Below are positions 1 through 6,725 of a stretch of 27,828 bases of DNA, piece by piece; position 1 is the stretch's first letter; each line of letters opens with the position of its first letter. Location: positions 1 to 27,828 of the forward strand of contig JAEXBA010000091.1 of assembly GCA_023457935.1 (NCBI GenBank), read 5' to 3'. Under the pieces are notes generated by a model. It saw only the letters and a program-made list of their open reading frames with translations, was not told the DNA's origin and made no database searches. This DNA is from Bacteroidota bacterium. GTDB lineage: Bacteria; Bacteroidota; Bacteroidia; Flavobacteriales; Weeksellaceae. The translations under genes and the position numbers were made by a program.

Positions 1-58
1 TTAAAGACTACTTTTGACTTAGTTAACACACAGCAAATTACGAAATTTGCAACTATTA

Positions 59-83
59 GGAAAGCCTCGGCTTTCCTTTTTTT
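59..83 (+). terminator. Intrinsic terminator, first of a tandem pair
   Basis: A perfect stem GGAAAGC/GCTTTCC around the loop CTCG is followed by seven T. It ends a plus-strand transcript that enters from the left edge. The first 58 bases hold no gene I can identify; GAAATTTG at 42-49 resembles a weak -7 box, but any transcript from it would end here. Confidence 0.8.
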
Positions 84-92
84 GCATAAAAA

Positions 93-126
93 AGGCTATC
101 TCTCTTTTGAGACAGCCTCTTTTTTT
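93..126 (+). terminator. Intrinsic terminator, second of a tandem pair
   Basis: The outer stem AGGCT/AGCCT and inner stem TCTC/GAGA (loop TTTT) are followed by a T-rich run. It lies 10 bp after the first terminator and 22 bp before the TPR gene, so the upstream transcript is stopped twice. Confidence 0.65.
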
Positions 127-148
127 AACTTTAATAAAATTTAAGACA

Positions 149-643
149 ATGAACGATTACCTGGAATCTGAATTTCAGCGCGCCGATGAACTTATTGCAC
201 AGGATCTTATAGAAGAAGGCAAAGCCGTACTCAACAGCATTATCGAGGAAGATCCCAGCTATGGCAAGGCACACAATCATCTCGGGTGGATCTGTAAAGG
301 AAAGGAAAACAATCCGAGAATGGCGGAAAACCACTACAAAATGGCTCTGGAAATGGCTCCGGAATACGGTGCGACCTATATGAATTATGCGTATCTGCTT
401 TCAGAAGAAAAGCGGTATTACGAACTTGAACAGTTTCTACTGAAAGGGGAACAGATTGATGACATCAATAAAGGTAATCTTGCTAGGGAATGGGCTTATC
501 TTTTTGAAGACACCAAGCAGTTTGAAAAAGCCATCGAGAAATATAAGGAATATGCCATGAGTCTTTATGACACCGCCCAAATTGAGAAAGCCAAAGAAGG
601 GATTCTGCGCTGCCGTCAGAAGCTGGAAATCCAGAATATGTGA
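149..643 (+). CDS. Tetratricopeptide-repeat protein
   Basis: A 164-residue acidic, helical protein without signal peptide or membrane segment. TPR-like helix pairs are visible: residues about 10-40 (EEGKAVLNSIIEEDPSYGKAHNHLG), 45-80 (AENHYKMALEMAPEYGATYMNYA) and 105-140 (FEDTKQFEKAIEKYKEYA). TPR proteins are protein-interaction scaffolds; the partner cannot be told here. The frame is open further upstream to a TTG at 47, but that extension would be translated through the two terminator hairpins, so I use the ATG at 149. The gene stands alone: terminators lie upstream and the convergent MATE gene downstream. No -7 box is obvious between the terminators and the ATG, so the promoter is unresolved. 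TPR is clear; the specific role is unknown. Confidence 0.8.
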   Translation: MNDYLESEFQRADELIAQDLIEEGKAVLNSIIEEDPSYGKAHNHLGWICKGKENNPRMAENHYKMALEMAPEYGATYMNYAYLLSEEKRYYELEQFLLKGEQIDDINKGNLAREWAYLFEDTKQFEKAIEKYKEYAMSLYDTAQIEKAKEGILRCRQKLEIQNM

Positions 644-658
644 TTATTGAGACAAACC

Positions 659-679
659 AAAAGGTTATTTTATCCTTTT
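659..679. terminator. Possible shared hairpin between convergent genes
   Basis: AAAAGG/CCTTTT around a 9-nt A/T loop covers the last codons of the MATE gene and lies 16 bp after the TPR stop. The T-run is poor on both strands, so this is only a weak candidate. Confidence 0.3.
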
Positions 680-2017
680 CTGAGACAGGTTTAAAAATCT
701 TCTCACTAATAAAACAGCGGAAATAGTCAGTCCCAAACCAAGCGCAATCCACATTCCTAATGCGCCCATTTCAAAAGTCACGCAAAGCAGATATCCCAGT
801 GGAATGGTGATGATCCAGTAGGCGATGAATGTGATGATCGAAGGAATTTTTACGTCCTGAAGCCCGCGCAACGCACCTAATGCTGTAACCTGAATGCCGT
901 CGGAAAGCTGAAACAGCGCTGCAATAATCATCAGTTTCGCTGCCAGTTCAATAACCGCAACATCTTCTTTTTTGGTGAAAAAAGTCGGCAGAAAATCTTT
1001 TCCAACAATAAAAATCAGTCCGCAAATTGCCATGAAAATCAGCGCTATTTTCAGGTTGTTGATTCCCACATTTCTTACAGCAACGAAATTCCGTTCACCC
1101 ATTTTCTTGCCTACCATTACTGTTGAAGCCACGCTGAAGCCAATGCAGAGATTAAAAGTAAAACTCGCCATGCTGAGTGCGATCTGGTGTGAGGCAATAT
1201 CAATAGCTGAAACCAGTCCGCAGATAAAGGCCGCACCTGCAAAAGCGGTAATCTCAAAAAACATCTGAAGCGCAGTTGGAAGGCCGATTTTTGTCATTTT
1301 TACGAACATTTCCTTGGAAAACTCCGACGCTTTCAAGGAAAATTCTTTTATATATCTTTTGATTGACGGCTGTTTAAGCAGAACTACGTAAAGAAAAACC
1401 ACCATAAAAATTCTTGCAATGAGCGTCGCAAGTGCCGAACCTTTTACGCCCATCGGTTCAAAACCGAACATTCCTTTAATGAATACGTAGTTTAACGCAA
1501 CATTGATGATATTGGCGATAATAGTGGCTTTAGTAACTCCAATGGTGTAAGAAAGGCCTTCGGAGACTTCCCGCATGGTCTGAAACGCCATAAACGGAAT
1601 CATGGTCACGGCCATTATTGAAAGAAAAGAAACGGTATCCGGAATAATTTCGGGCGGCTGATTAACGTGATAGAGCAGTGGCAGGCCAAGTAGAAGCGCA
1701 AACATCAGCAGAGTACCGATGCCGAGATTGATCACGAATCCGTGTCTGAACACCGAATTGATCACCTCATGTTTTCCCTGCGACTGCGCTTCCGAAACCA
1801 ACGGCGGAATTGCAAATGAAAAACCGAGTGCCAAAATAAAAACCGACATGAACACAGCGTTTCCCAGCGAAACAGAAGCCAATGCCTGTGCGCCGAGAAG
1901 TTTCCCAACAATGATATTGTCAAAAAGGTTTACAGAAACCTGCCCAACCTGCGTTACCATTACCGGCAATGCAAGTTTCAGCGTTTCCGCAGTATAATCT
2001 CTGTTGAGGAATTTCAT
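665..2017 (-). CDS. MATE family multidrug/organic-cation efflux transporter
   Basis: A 450-residue inner-membrane protein with about twelve hydrophobic segments in two similar halves, as expected for MATE antiporters (NorM/DinF relatives), which export cationic compounds using Na+ or H+ gradients. Family-like sequence at the N-terminus: LKLALPVMVTQVGQVSVNLFDNIIVGKLLGA, and in the second half GLPTALQMFFEI. Length is typical (440-480). The frame can be extended to a TTG at 2035, but that codon overlaps a perfect -7 box at 2033-2040; the ATG at 2017 (MKFLNRDYTAE) is therefore the start. The 5' leader would be under about 15 nt. It is convergent with the TPR gene. Substrate unknown. Confidence 0.93.
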   Translation of the reverse strand: MKFLNRDYTAETLKLALPVMVTQVGQVSVNLFDNIIVGKLLGAQALASVSLGNAVFMSVFILALGFSFAIPPLVSEAQSQGKHEVINSVFRHGFVINLGIGTLLMFALLLGLPLLYHVNQPPEIIPDTVSFLSIMAVTMIPFMAFQTMREVSEGLSYTIGVTKATIIANIINVALNYVFIKGMFGFEPMGVKGSALATLIARIFMVVFLYVVLLKQPSIKRYIKEFSLKASEFSKEMFVKMTKIGLPTALQMFFEITAFAGAAFICGLVSAIDIASHQIALSMASFTFNLCIGFSVASTVMVGKKMGERNFVAVRNVGINNLKIALIFMAICGLIFIVGKDFLPTFFTKKEDVAVIELAAKLMIIAALFQLSDGIQVTALGALRGLQDVKIPSIITFIAYWIITIPLGYLLCVTFEMGALGMWIALGLGLTISAVLLVRRFLNLSQKRIK

Positions 2018-2032
2018 AAAAAAAGTTTGCGG

Positions 2033-2040
2033 CAAAAATA
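2033..2040 (-). promoter_or_regulatory. -7 box of the MATE gene
   Basis: On the minus strand this reads TATTTTTG, an exact TAnnTTTG box, 15 nt before the ATG. No TTG is found 17-23 bp upstream. Confidence 0.55.
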
Positions 2041-2077
2041 CTGCAAACTAATTTTATTAAAGGTTTTTGAAGCTGAA

Positions 2078-3256
2078 TTATTTTCTTACGAAACTCGCCA
2101 CATCTTCGGCCGAAACCGGATTGCCGCCCAGAATCACTAAGCGTTCCACAATATTGCGCAGTTCACGGATATTACCGGTCCAGCTGAAATTCTGAAGATT
2201 TTCAATGGCTTTTGGCTCAAATTCTTTCGCGGCATTGCCCTGTTCATCAGCAATCATTTTAGCAAAATGCTCCACCAAAAGCGGAATATCATCTTTTCGT
2301 TCGTCCAGTGGCGGTACGTATATTTCGATTACAGAAAGCCTGTGATAAAGGTCTTCACGGAATTTTCCGGCCTCAATTTCTTTCTGCATATTTTTATTGG
2401 TTGCTGCAAGAACGCGAACATCAACCTTGATTTCTTTGTCGCTTCCTACCGGCGAAACTTTACTTTCCTGAAGCGCACGAAGCACTTTTGCCTGTGCCAC
2501 CAGCGACATATCGCCAATTTCGTCAAGAAAAATGGTTCCGTTATTGGCAAGTTCAAATTTTCCCTGTTTGTCTTTAATCGCTCCGGTAAACGAACCTTTC
2601 ACGTGTCCGAAAAGTTCGGATTCAATCAGTTCAGATGGAATCGCCGCACAGTTTACTTCAACCATCGGTCCTTTGGAACGTTCACTCTGTGCGTGAATGG
2701 CGTGTGCAACCAGTTCTTTTCCTGCTCCGTTTGGACCCGTAATCAAAACTCTTGCATCGGAAGCGGCCACCTTATCAATCATATCCTGAATTTTGGTAAG
2801 AGCAGCCGATGAACCAATCATCTGATATTTCTTGTTTACTTTTTTCTTCAGTGTGGTATTTTCCTTTTGAAGACTGGAATTGTTTTTAACCAGATTCCTT
2901 TTGTCCACTGCATTTTTCACACTGGTTAACAGTCGGTTGATATCAATCGGCTTGGCAATGAAATCGTAAGCGCCTTCCTTTAATGAACTTACGGCGGTAT
3001 CGATATCTGCGTGCCCTGAAATCATGATAAAAGTGCTGTCAGGCTTTATCTGCAGTGTCTGTTTCAGAAAATCGGTACCGTTGAGTTTCGGCATTTTAAT
3101 ATCAGAGATGATTAAATCGAAATCTTCCTTTTCAACCAGTTTCAGTCCTTCAAGACCGTCTTCGGCAAGAGAAATCTCATAGTTTTCATCTGATAAAATG
3201 CTGTGAAGTACTCCGGATATAGCTTTGTCGTCTTCAACGACCAAGATTTTTGACAT
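2078..3256 (-). CDS. NtrC-type sigma-54 response regulator lacking a DNA-binding domain
   Basis: A 392-residue protein. Receiver domain 1-115: acidic pair D9/D10, phospho-acceptor D52 (SDIKMP), K102. A helical linker follows (120-145). AAA+ domain about 145-375: Walker A GPNGAGKE at 174-181, sigma-54 contact loop GSFTGA at 221-226 (GAFTGA in most relatives), Walker B TIFLDE at 241-246. The chain ends 15-20 residues after the AAA+ lid (...EDVASFVRK) with no Fis-type helix-turn-helix. The next 40 bp downstream contain no leftover HTH, so this is not a local frameshift. The family activates RpoN promoters by ATP hydrolysis; forms without a DNA-binding domain, such as Helicobacter FlgR, are known. 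No kinase gene lies beside it. The ATG at 3256 is the only sensible start. Confidence 0.92.
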   Translation of the reverse strand: MSKILVVEDDKAISGVLHSILSDENYEISLAEDGLEGLKLVEKEDFDLIISDIKMPKLNGTDFLKQTLQIKPDSTFIMISGHADIDTAVSSLKEGAYDFIAKPIDINRLLTSVKNAVDKRNLVKNNSSLQKENTTLKKKVNKKYQMIGSSAALTKIQDMIDKVAASDARVLITGPNGAGKELVAHAIHAQSERSKGPMVEVNCAAIPSELIESELFGHVKGSFTGAIKDKQGKFELANNGTIFLDEIGDMSLVAQAKVLRALQESKVSPVGSDKEIKVDVRVLAATNKNMQKEIEAGKFREDLYHRLSVIEIYVPPLDERKDDIPLLVEHFAKMIADEQGNAAKEFEPKAIENLQNFSWTGNIRELRNIVERLVILGGNPVSAEDVASFVRK

Positions 3257-3303
3257 AAAAAAGTTTTAAGTGTAAAAATATGAAAAAACGTGATGAAATC
3301 AGC

Positions 3304-3330
3304 AAAAACCGTTCCTAAATAAGCGTTTTT
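3304..3330 (-). terminator. Possible terminator after yggS
   Basis: On the minus strand AAAAACG and CGGTTTTT can pair with one bulge and end in five T. It overlaps the yggS stop codon. The stem is weak. Confidence 0.3.
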
Positions 3331-4000
3331 AAACATTATAATTTCGGCTGCCGAAAATTGCCGAACCAACTCTTACTGAAGTTGCTCCGCACTCAATTGC
3401 CAACGGAAAGTCATTACTCATTCCCATGGAAAGGGTCTCCAGCGGTTTCTGTAGAGATAACTGATCGAAAAGACGTTTAAGAAACTGAAATTCCCTTTTT
3501 ACCTGTTCATGGTCGTCAGTAAACGTCGCCATTCCCATTAAACCGGTTATTTCTATGTTGGGAAATTCGCCGCTGATCCATTTCAGGAAAAGTTCTTTGG
3601 TTTCAGAAATTTCCATTCCGAATTTGGTGTCTTCTTCCGCTATTTTTACCTGAAGTAAAACTTTAATTTTGCGTCCGTATTTCTCTGCCTGTCGGTTAAT
3701 TTCATGAAGAAGTTTTTCTGAATCCACACTTTGGATGGTATCGACAAATTCGGCGATATATTTTACTTTATTGGTCTGAAGATGACCGATTAAATGCCAT
3801 TGAATATCATCCGGAAGATCAGGGTATTTTTCAACGAGTTCCTGAACTTTATTTTCACCGAACACCCGCTGTCCCAACTGATAAATAACTTTGATTTTTT
3901 CTGCAGAGTGCGTTTTTGATACCGCTACAAGTTCTACATTATCAGGGATCTGTGATCTGAATTTCCGGTAATTTTCTTCAAGATAATCATAACTGCTCAT
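3329..4000 (-). CDS. yggS: YggS/PLPBP family pyridoxal-phosphate homeostasis protein
   Basis: A 223-residue cytosolic protein of the PLP-binding (PROSC) family. These single-domain alanine-racemase-like barrels bind pyridoxal 5'-phosphate but have no known enzyme activity and help maintain vitamin B6 and amino-acid pools. The PLP lysine is K29 in ELVAVSKTHS. Other family stretches are GENKVQEL, WHLIGHLQTNK, GLMGMATF, LSMGMSNDFPLAI and ATSVRVGSAIFGSR. Length matches the family (220-235). An upstream TTG at 4033 is open, but the -7 box lies over it, so the ATG at 4000 (MSSYDYLEENY) is used. It is divergent from the two-component operon, and a copy of the AGGGTGTTTTTCC motif (4005-4017) falls in its 5' leader, where a bound protein could block it. 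Confidence 0.95.
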   Translation of the reverse strand: MSSYDYLEENYRKFRSQIPDNVELVAVSKTHSAEKIKVIYQLGQRVFGENKVQELVEKYPDLPDDIQWHLIGHLQTNKVKYIAEFVDTIQSVDSEKLLHEINRQAEKYGRKIKVLLQVKIAEEDTKFGMEISETKELFLKWISGEFPNIEITGLMGMATFTDDHEQVKREFQFLKRLFDQLSLQKPLETLSMGMSNDFPLAIECGATSVRVGSAIFGSRNYNV

Positions 4001-4004
4001 AAAT

Positions 4005-4017
4005 AGGGTGTTTTTCC
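4005..4017 (+). promoter_or_regulatory. AGGGTGTTTTTCC motif, copy 1 (candidate response-regulator site)
   Basis: This exact 13-mer recurs at 6549-6561 and 6675-6687. It starts 37 bp before the operon's -7 box, roughly where an activator touching RNA polymerase would bind, and no TTG -33 element is present. On the other strand it lies between the yggS -7 box and its ATG. That it is a response-regulator site is inference from the shared spacing. Confidence 0.5.
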
Positions 4018-4030
4018 TGTAACGCGGTTT

Positions 4031-4038
4031 CAAATATA
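4031..4038 (-). promoter_or_regulatory. yggS: -7 box of yggS
   Basis: The minus strand reads TATATTTG, an exact TAnnTTTG match, 30 bp before the yggS ATG. It is separated by 3 bp from the divergent box of the plus-strand operon, so the two promoters may compete. Confidence 0.6.
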
Positions 4039-4041
4039 CTT

Positions 4042-4049
4042 TAAATTTG
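4042..4049 (+). promoter_or_regulatory. -7 box of the two-component operon
   Basis: TAAATTTG is an exact match to TAnnTTTG, 22 bp before the ATG at 4072. There is no TTG at the -33 position; the AGGGTGTTTTTCC motif lies upstream instead, as at an activator-dependent promoter. Confidence 0.65.
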
Positions 4050-4071
4050 CCGAAAGATTAATTTTAAAACC

Positions 4072-4464
4072 ATGAGAACAACAGATTTAAAAAACCACCT
4101 GATGCCTGCCGCGCAGGCCAGAACCCTCGCTGAAAACTACAGTGAAAACAATTATGCGCTGATCAATGCGCAGCGTGAAAAACCTGATTCCAACGAATAT
4201 CTTTTTCCGCTTGATGTTTTGGAACAGTACATCAGCTATGTAAAAGAAAATGCCGTAAATTTAGGAATTGAACAGATCGGCATAAAAATAAAAATGGGGC
4301 AGTATCCTGAAAGAGAAGTTATCGACCCAAGACAGAATGAAAAATACAAAGGCTACCAGGTTGCTTACCTTACACCGTTCAGTACAGACACCGCAGGAAG
4401 ACAGAGTGATGTCACCGAAATTGACAGTCTGGATTACAGCATGATTGTTCCTCCAAGATCCTAA
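4072..4464 (+). CDS. Conserved-looking protein of unknown function, first gene of the two-component operon
   Basis: I do not recognise the family. The product has 130 residues and is soluble and mixed in charge, with no signal peptide, membrane segment or cysteine. The N-terminal half is helical and polar (LKNHLMPAAQARTLAENYSENNYALINAQ). The middle, LFPLDVLEQYISYVKENAVNLGIEQIGIKIKMG, looks like a helix followed by a strand. The C-terminus is a flexible acidic tail ending SMIVPPRS. It is the promoter-proximal gene, 15 bp before the seven-helix membrane protein, and shares its -7 box with the kinase and regulator. By position it could be a regulated output or an accessory component of the signalling system; the sequence does not decide. 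Confidence 0.75.
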   Translation: MRTTDLKNHLMPAAQARTLAENYSENNYALINAQREKPDSNEYLFPLDVLEQYISYVKENAVNLGIEQIGIKIKMGQYPEREVIDPRQNEKYKGYQVAYLTPFSTDTAGRQSDVTEIDSLDYSMIVPPRS

Positions 4465-4479
4465 AACCACGATTTCCGC

Positions 4480-5133
4480 ATGTTCCGAGAGATTTCGCTT
4501 TATATTATCAACGCACTTATTGTTGCAGTTATCATTTTACAGCTGATCCACCGTAAGAAACTGGGCCCGCACATCTGGCTTATTACAGCAGCGCTCGCTG
4601 TAACGGTACTTACAGAGGCGGTCGGGACGTATTATATCAAAAGCGGAGAAACCAATAACCATATTGTATACAATATAGGAAACGGATTAATCGTATTTCT
4701 GCTTATCTTCATTTATTACTGGAAGATCATGAACAGCCGGGCACGAAAATCCATACAACTGGGTTTTATTGGCGTTTTTCTTTTGAATTACTTTCTTTCG
4801 GTAGTTTTAATGGAGGATTTTCTTACACAGTTTGTCATTCAGTCTTATTTTGTGCAGATTCTGCTGCTGCTGGCAAGTATCTGTCTGTATTTTTATGAGG
4901 TATTCAACTCCGATAAGGTTCTTTCCATCAGGAAATATTATTCCTTTTGGGTGAGCATCAGTTTTTCGATTATATATTTCGGACTGCTTCCTGTGGTACT
5001 TATCGGTACAAGCGGAAATGAAAATTTATCAAAAGGATTGCTGTTCAGTATTTTACTGGCGGTGAACCTTATAGGATATTCGGTGTTGCTCATGGGAATT
5101 TTTTATTCAAAAGAAAATACAGTTGATAAATGA
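4480..5133 (+). CDS. Seven-helix integral membrane protein, putative sensor partner of the kinase
   Basis: A 217-residue hydrophobic protein with about seven predicted transmembrane helices (roughly 5-23, 32-52, 63-83, 91-112, 117-139, 150-175, 185-209) and short loops. No catalytic motif or known domain is recognisable. Its stop codon overlaps the kinase start as ATGA (5130-5133), indicating translational coupling. The kinase itself has only one membrane helix and almost no outside domain, so this protein is a plausible separate input module, comparable in arrangement to other kinases that rely on a membrane partner. That role is inference; a transporter or an unrelated membrane protein is also possible. 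The ATG at 4480 is preferred; it follows the previous stop by 15 bp. Confidence 0.8.
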   Translation: MFREISLYIINALIVAVIILQLIHRKKLGPHIWLITAALAVTVLTEAVGTYYIKSGETNNHIVYNIGNGLIVFLLIFIYYWKIMNSRARKSIQLGFIGVFLLNYFLSVVLMEDFLTQFVIQSYFVQILLLLASICLYFYEVFNSDKVLSIRKYYSFWVSISFSIIYFGLLPVVLIGTSGNENLSKGLLFSILLAVNLIGYSVLLMGIFYSKENTVDK

Positions 5134-5900
5134 CTTCTGAAGTTGATTTACTCTTAATATTTTCAACCATTATCATTTTGATAGTGGTTTTAATGATGCT
5201 TTTCATTTACATCTATTTCCTTCGGCAAAAATCAAAACTGATCATCGAAAATAAGGAAAAGAAGCTGAAATTCGAGCAGGAACTGGCGCAGTCACTGATT
5301 GAAATGAAAGAGCAGACCTTAAACTTCGTTGGTCAGGAACTTCATGACGACATCGGACAGAAGCTTTCTGTTGCCATGTTGCTGGCGGCAAAAGCCCAAA
5401 CAGTAAGAAATGACACAGAGAATAACGATTTAAATGAAATCAGGATGATTTTGGGTGAATGCATCCGCGATATCAGAAATCTTTCCAGGACTTTTATGAC
5501 CAACCATATCGAGCATTTCGGTTTGGTTGAATCCCTGAAAATGGAAGTTGACAGGCTGCAGCGGCTTGATTTTGTGAGTGTTAATTTTCATTATAACAAT
5601 TTTGATGTAGATATCAACCGTAAAGATTCGGTAATTTTATTCAGAATGATTCAGGAATGCATCCATAACTCTCTGGAGCATTCCAAAGCGAAGAATCTGG
5701 AAATTAACCTTATTGATTCGGACGACGAACTGAACGTTACCGTTTCCGACAACGGAATCGGGATGAAGGAAAGCCAGATTGTGGCAGGCGGCGGACTCAG
5801 CAACATGAAAAACCGGGCTGCAATGATCAACGCTGTATTTGAGATTTCGGGCGGTGACGCTCCCGGAACAGAAATAAAAATTAAATACCATAAACCTTAG
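5130..5900 (+). CDS. NarX-type sensor histidine kinase (HisKA_3)
   Basis: A 256-residue kinase. One transmembrane helix spans about 7-31, with only a handful of residues outside. A charged coiled linker (33-62) leads to the HisKA_3 dimerisation domain; the phospho-acceptor is H72 in GQELHDDIGQKLS. The HATPase_c domain follows: N-box IQECIHNSLEHS (174-185), G1 box DNGIGM (207-212), G2 box GGGLSNMKNRA (220-230). It autophosphorylates and passes phosphate to a receiver aspartate, almost certainly that of the next gene, which starts 2 bp after its stop. There is no PAS, GAF or periplasmic sensor domain, so the stimulus must arrive through the membrane helix, perhaps from the coupled seven-helix protein. 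Confidence 0.95.
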   Translation: MTSEVDLLLIFSTIIILIVVLMMLFIYIYFLRQKSKLIIENKEKKLKFEQELAQSLIEMKEQTLNFVGQELHDDIGQKLSVAMLLAAKAQTVRNDTENNDLNEIRMILGECIRDIRNLSRTFMTNHIEHFGLVESLKMEVDRLQRLDFVSVNFHYNNFDVDINRKDSVILFRMIQECIHNSLEHSKAKNLEINLIDSDDELNVTVSDNGIGMKESQIVAGGGLSNMKNRAAMINAVFEISGGDAPGTEIKIKYHKP

Positions 5901-5902
5901 CC

Positions 5903-6544
5903 ATGATTATTAAAGTAGCAGTGGTGGACGACCATAAAATGGTATCCAAAGCCATCGAAGATATGATCCGCATGAACAGCAAGTACGATGTCGTGATGAA
6001 CTGCAGTAATGGCGACGACCTGATAGAGACACTGGAAAATAGCACGAATCTTCCAGATGTGGTATTAATGGATGTTAATATGCCGTTCAGAAACGGTATA
6101 GACACCACTGTTTATCTTACCAAAAACTTTCCCGATATCAAGGTTATTGCCCTTACCATGGAAGACAACGAAGGAACCATTATCAAAATGCTGAAAGCCG
6201 GAGCCAAAGGGTATTTGCTGAAAGACATGTCTCCGGAAATACTTTTTGAAGCCATTGACACCGTTTATATGAAAGGTAGTTTCTACACCGATCATATTTC
6301 AGACAGTCTGCTGAAGGTAAAAAGTGAAGACATGATCGCCAAGTCTGTAATCTCCGAACTGAAGGACAAGGAGAGAGAATTTGTAAAACTGGCCTGCAGC
6401 GAACTCACGTACAGAGAAATAGCGGAGAAAATGTGTCTGAGCCCCAAAACTATCGACGGTTACCGCGATAATGTATTCGTAAAACTGGAAATAAAAAGCA
6501 GAGTAGGCCTGGTACTTTTTGCAGTAAAACATAACCTTGACTGA
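5903..6544 (+). CDS. NarL/LuxR-type response regulator
   Basis: A 213-residue protein. Receiver domain 1-125: D9/D10, phospho-acceptor D57 (LMDVNMP), T85 (ALTMED) and K107 (LLKDMSP). The LuxR-type HTH covers about 150-212, with recognition region LTYREIAEKMCLSPKTIDGYRDNVFVKL. It is the partner of the kinase ending 2 bp upstream, and on phosphorylation should dimerise and bind DNA. The sequence AGGGTGTTTTTCC occurs before this operon and twice just after it, always at the same distance from a -7-type box. This makes it a candidate target site for this regulator (inference). The stop codon is part of a terminator hairpin. Confidence 0.95.
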   Translation: MIIKVAVVDDHKMVSKAIEDMIRMNSKYDVVMNCSNGDDLIETLENSTNLPDVVLMDVNMPFRNGIDTTVYLTKNFPDIKVIALTMEDNEGTIIKMLKAGAKGYLLKDMSPEILFEAIDTVYMKGSFYTDHISDSLLKVKSEDMIAKSVISELKDKEREFVKLACSELTYREIAEKMCLSPKTIDGYRDNVFVKLEIKSRVGLVLFAVKHNLD

Positions 6545-6569
6545 AAAAAGGGTGTTTTTCCCCTTTTTT
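6544..6569 (+). terminator. Terminator of the two-component operon
   Basis: Nine-base stem AAAAAAGGG/CCCTTTTTT with loop 6553-6560, starting at the last base of the stop codon and ending in six T. The AGGGTGTTTTTCC motif forms the left arm and loop, so one sequence may serve both as terminator and as protein site for the next promoter. Confidence 0.75.
6549..6561 (+). promoter_or_regulatory. AGGGTGTTTTTCC motif, copy 2
   Basis: It starts 38 bp before the TATATTTG box at 6587, matching the layout ahead of the operon (37 bp). See copy 1 for interpretation. Confidence 0.5.
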
Positions 6570-6586
6570 AAAACCAATCTGCCCGC

Positions 6587-6594
6587 TATATTTG
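6587..6594 (+). promoter_or_regulatory. -7 box of short transcription unit 1
   Basis: TATATTTG is an exact TAnnTTTG match with no TTG at -33 and motif copy 2 upstream. No protein gene follows on the plus strand. Confidence 0.5.
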
Positions 6595-6598
6595 CAAT

Positions 6599-6668
6599 AC
6601 TTTCTATTTTTTTTAAACACAAATGATGAACAGTAGCCGGCTATTTTTTTAGTCGGTTATTTTTTTTT
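6599..6668 (+). ncRNA. Predicted short transcript 1 (about 70 nt)
   Basis: The unit is defined by the -7 box at 6587-6594 and a strong terminator at 6635-6668. The start is estimated at about 5 nt after the box. The transcript contains only a nine-codon ORF (ATG 6623 to TAG 6652, MMNSSRLFF) that runs into the terminator stem. It could be a tiny RNA, a decoy or an evolutionary remnant. I recognise no Rfam family. Confidence 0.35.
6635..6668 (+). terminator. Terminator of short transcript 1
   Basis: Nine-base stem AGCCGGCTA/TAGTCGGTT with two G-U pairs and a loop of six T, followed by A and nine T. Confidence 0.7.
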
Positions 6669-6669
6669 G

Positions 6670-6695
6670 AAAAAAGGGTGTTTTTCCTCTTTTTT
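6670..6695 (+). terminator. Hairpin nearly identical to the operon terminator
   Basis: AAAAAAGGG pairs with the right arm CTCTTTTTT (one G-U). From the TGA before it to the last T it matches 6542-6569 with a single C-to-T change, so it is a duplicated copy of the operon end. It begins directly after the T-run of the preceding terminator. Confidence 0.55.
6675..6687 (+). promoter_or_regulatory. AGGGTGTTTTTCC motif, copy 3
   Basis: It starts 38 bp before GAAATTTG at 6713, the same layout as copies 1 and 2. Confidence 0.5.
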
Positions 6696-6720
6696 GGAAT
6701 GCATTAATAGCCGAAATTTG
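6694..6720 (+). promoter_or_regulatory. Candidate promoter of small RNA 2
   Basis: TTG at 6694-6696, then 16 bp, then GAAATTTG at 6713-6720, which differs from TAnnTTTG at the first base. Motif copy 3 lies upstream at the usual distance, supporting an activator-assisted weak promoter. Confidence 0.4.
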
Positions 6721-6725
6721 TTTCA

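Noticed and set aside
42..49. GAAATTTG as a fourth member of the motif-controlled promoters
   Set aside because: No AGGGTGTTTTTCC lies at the expected distance upstream (positions 4-17), and two terminators follow at once.
47..148. N-terminal extension of the TPR protein
   Set aside because: It would be translated through two intrinsic terminator hairpins from a TTG; the product is not TPR-like.
6623..6652. Nine-codon leader peptide gene
   Set aside because: It runs into a terminator stem, has no recognisable ribosome site, and no biosynthetic gene follows for it to control.
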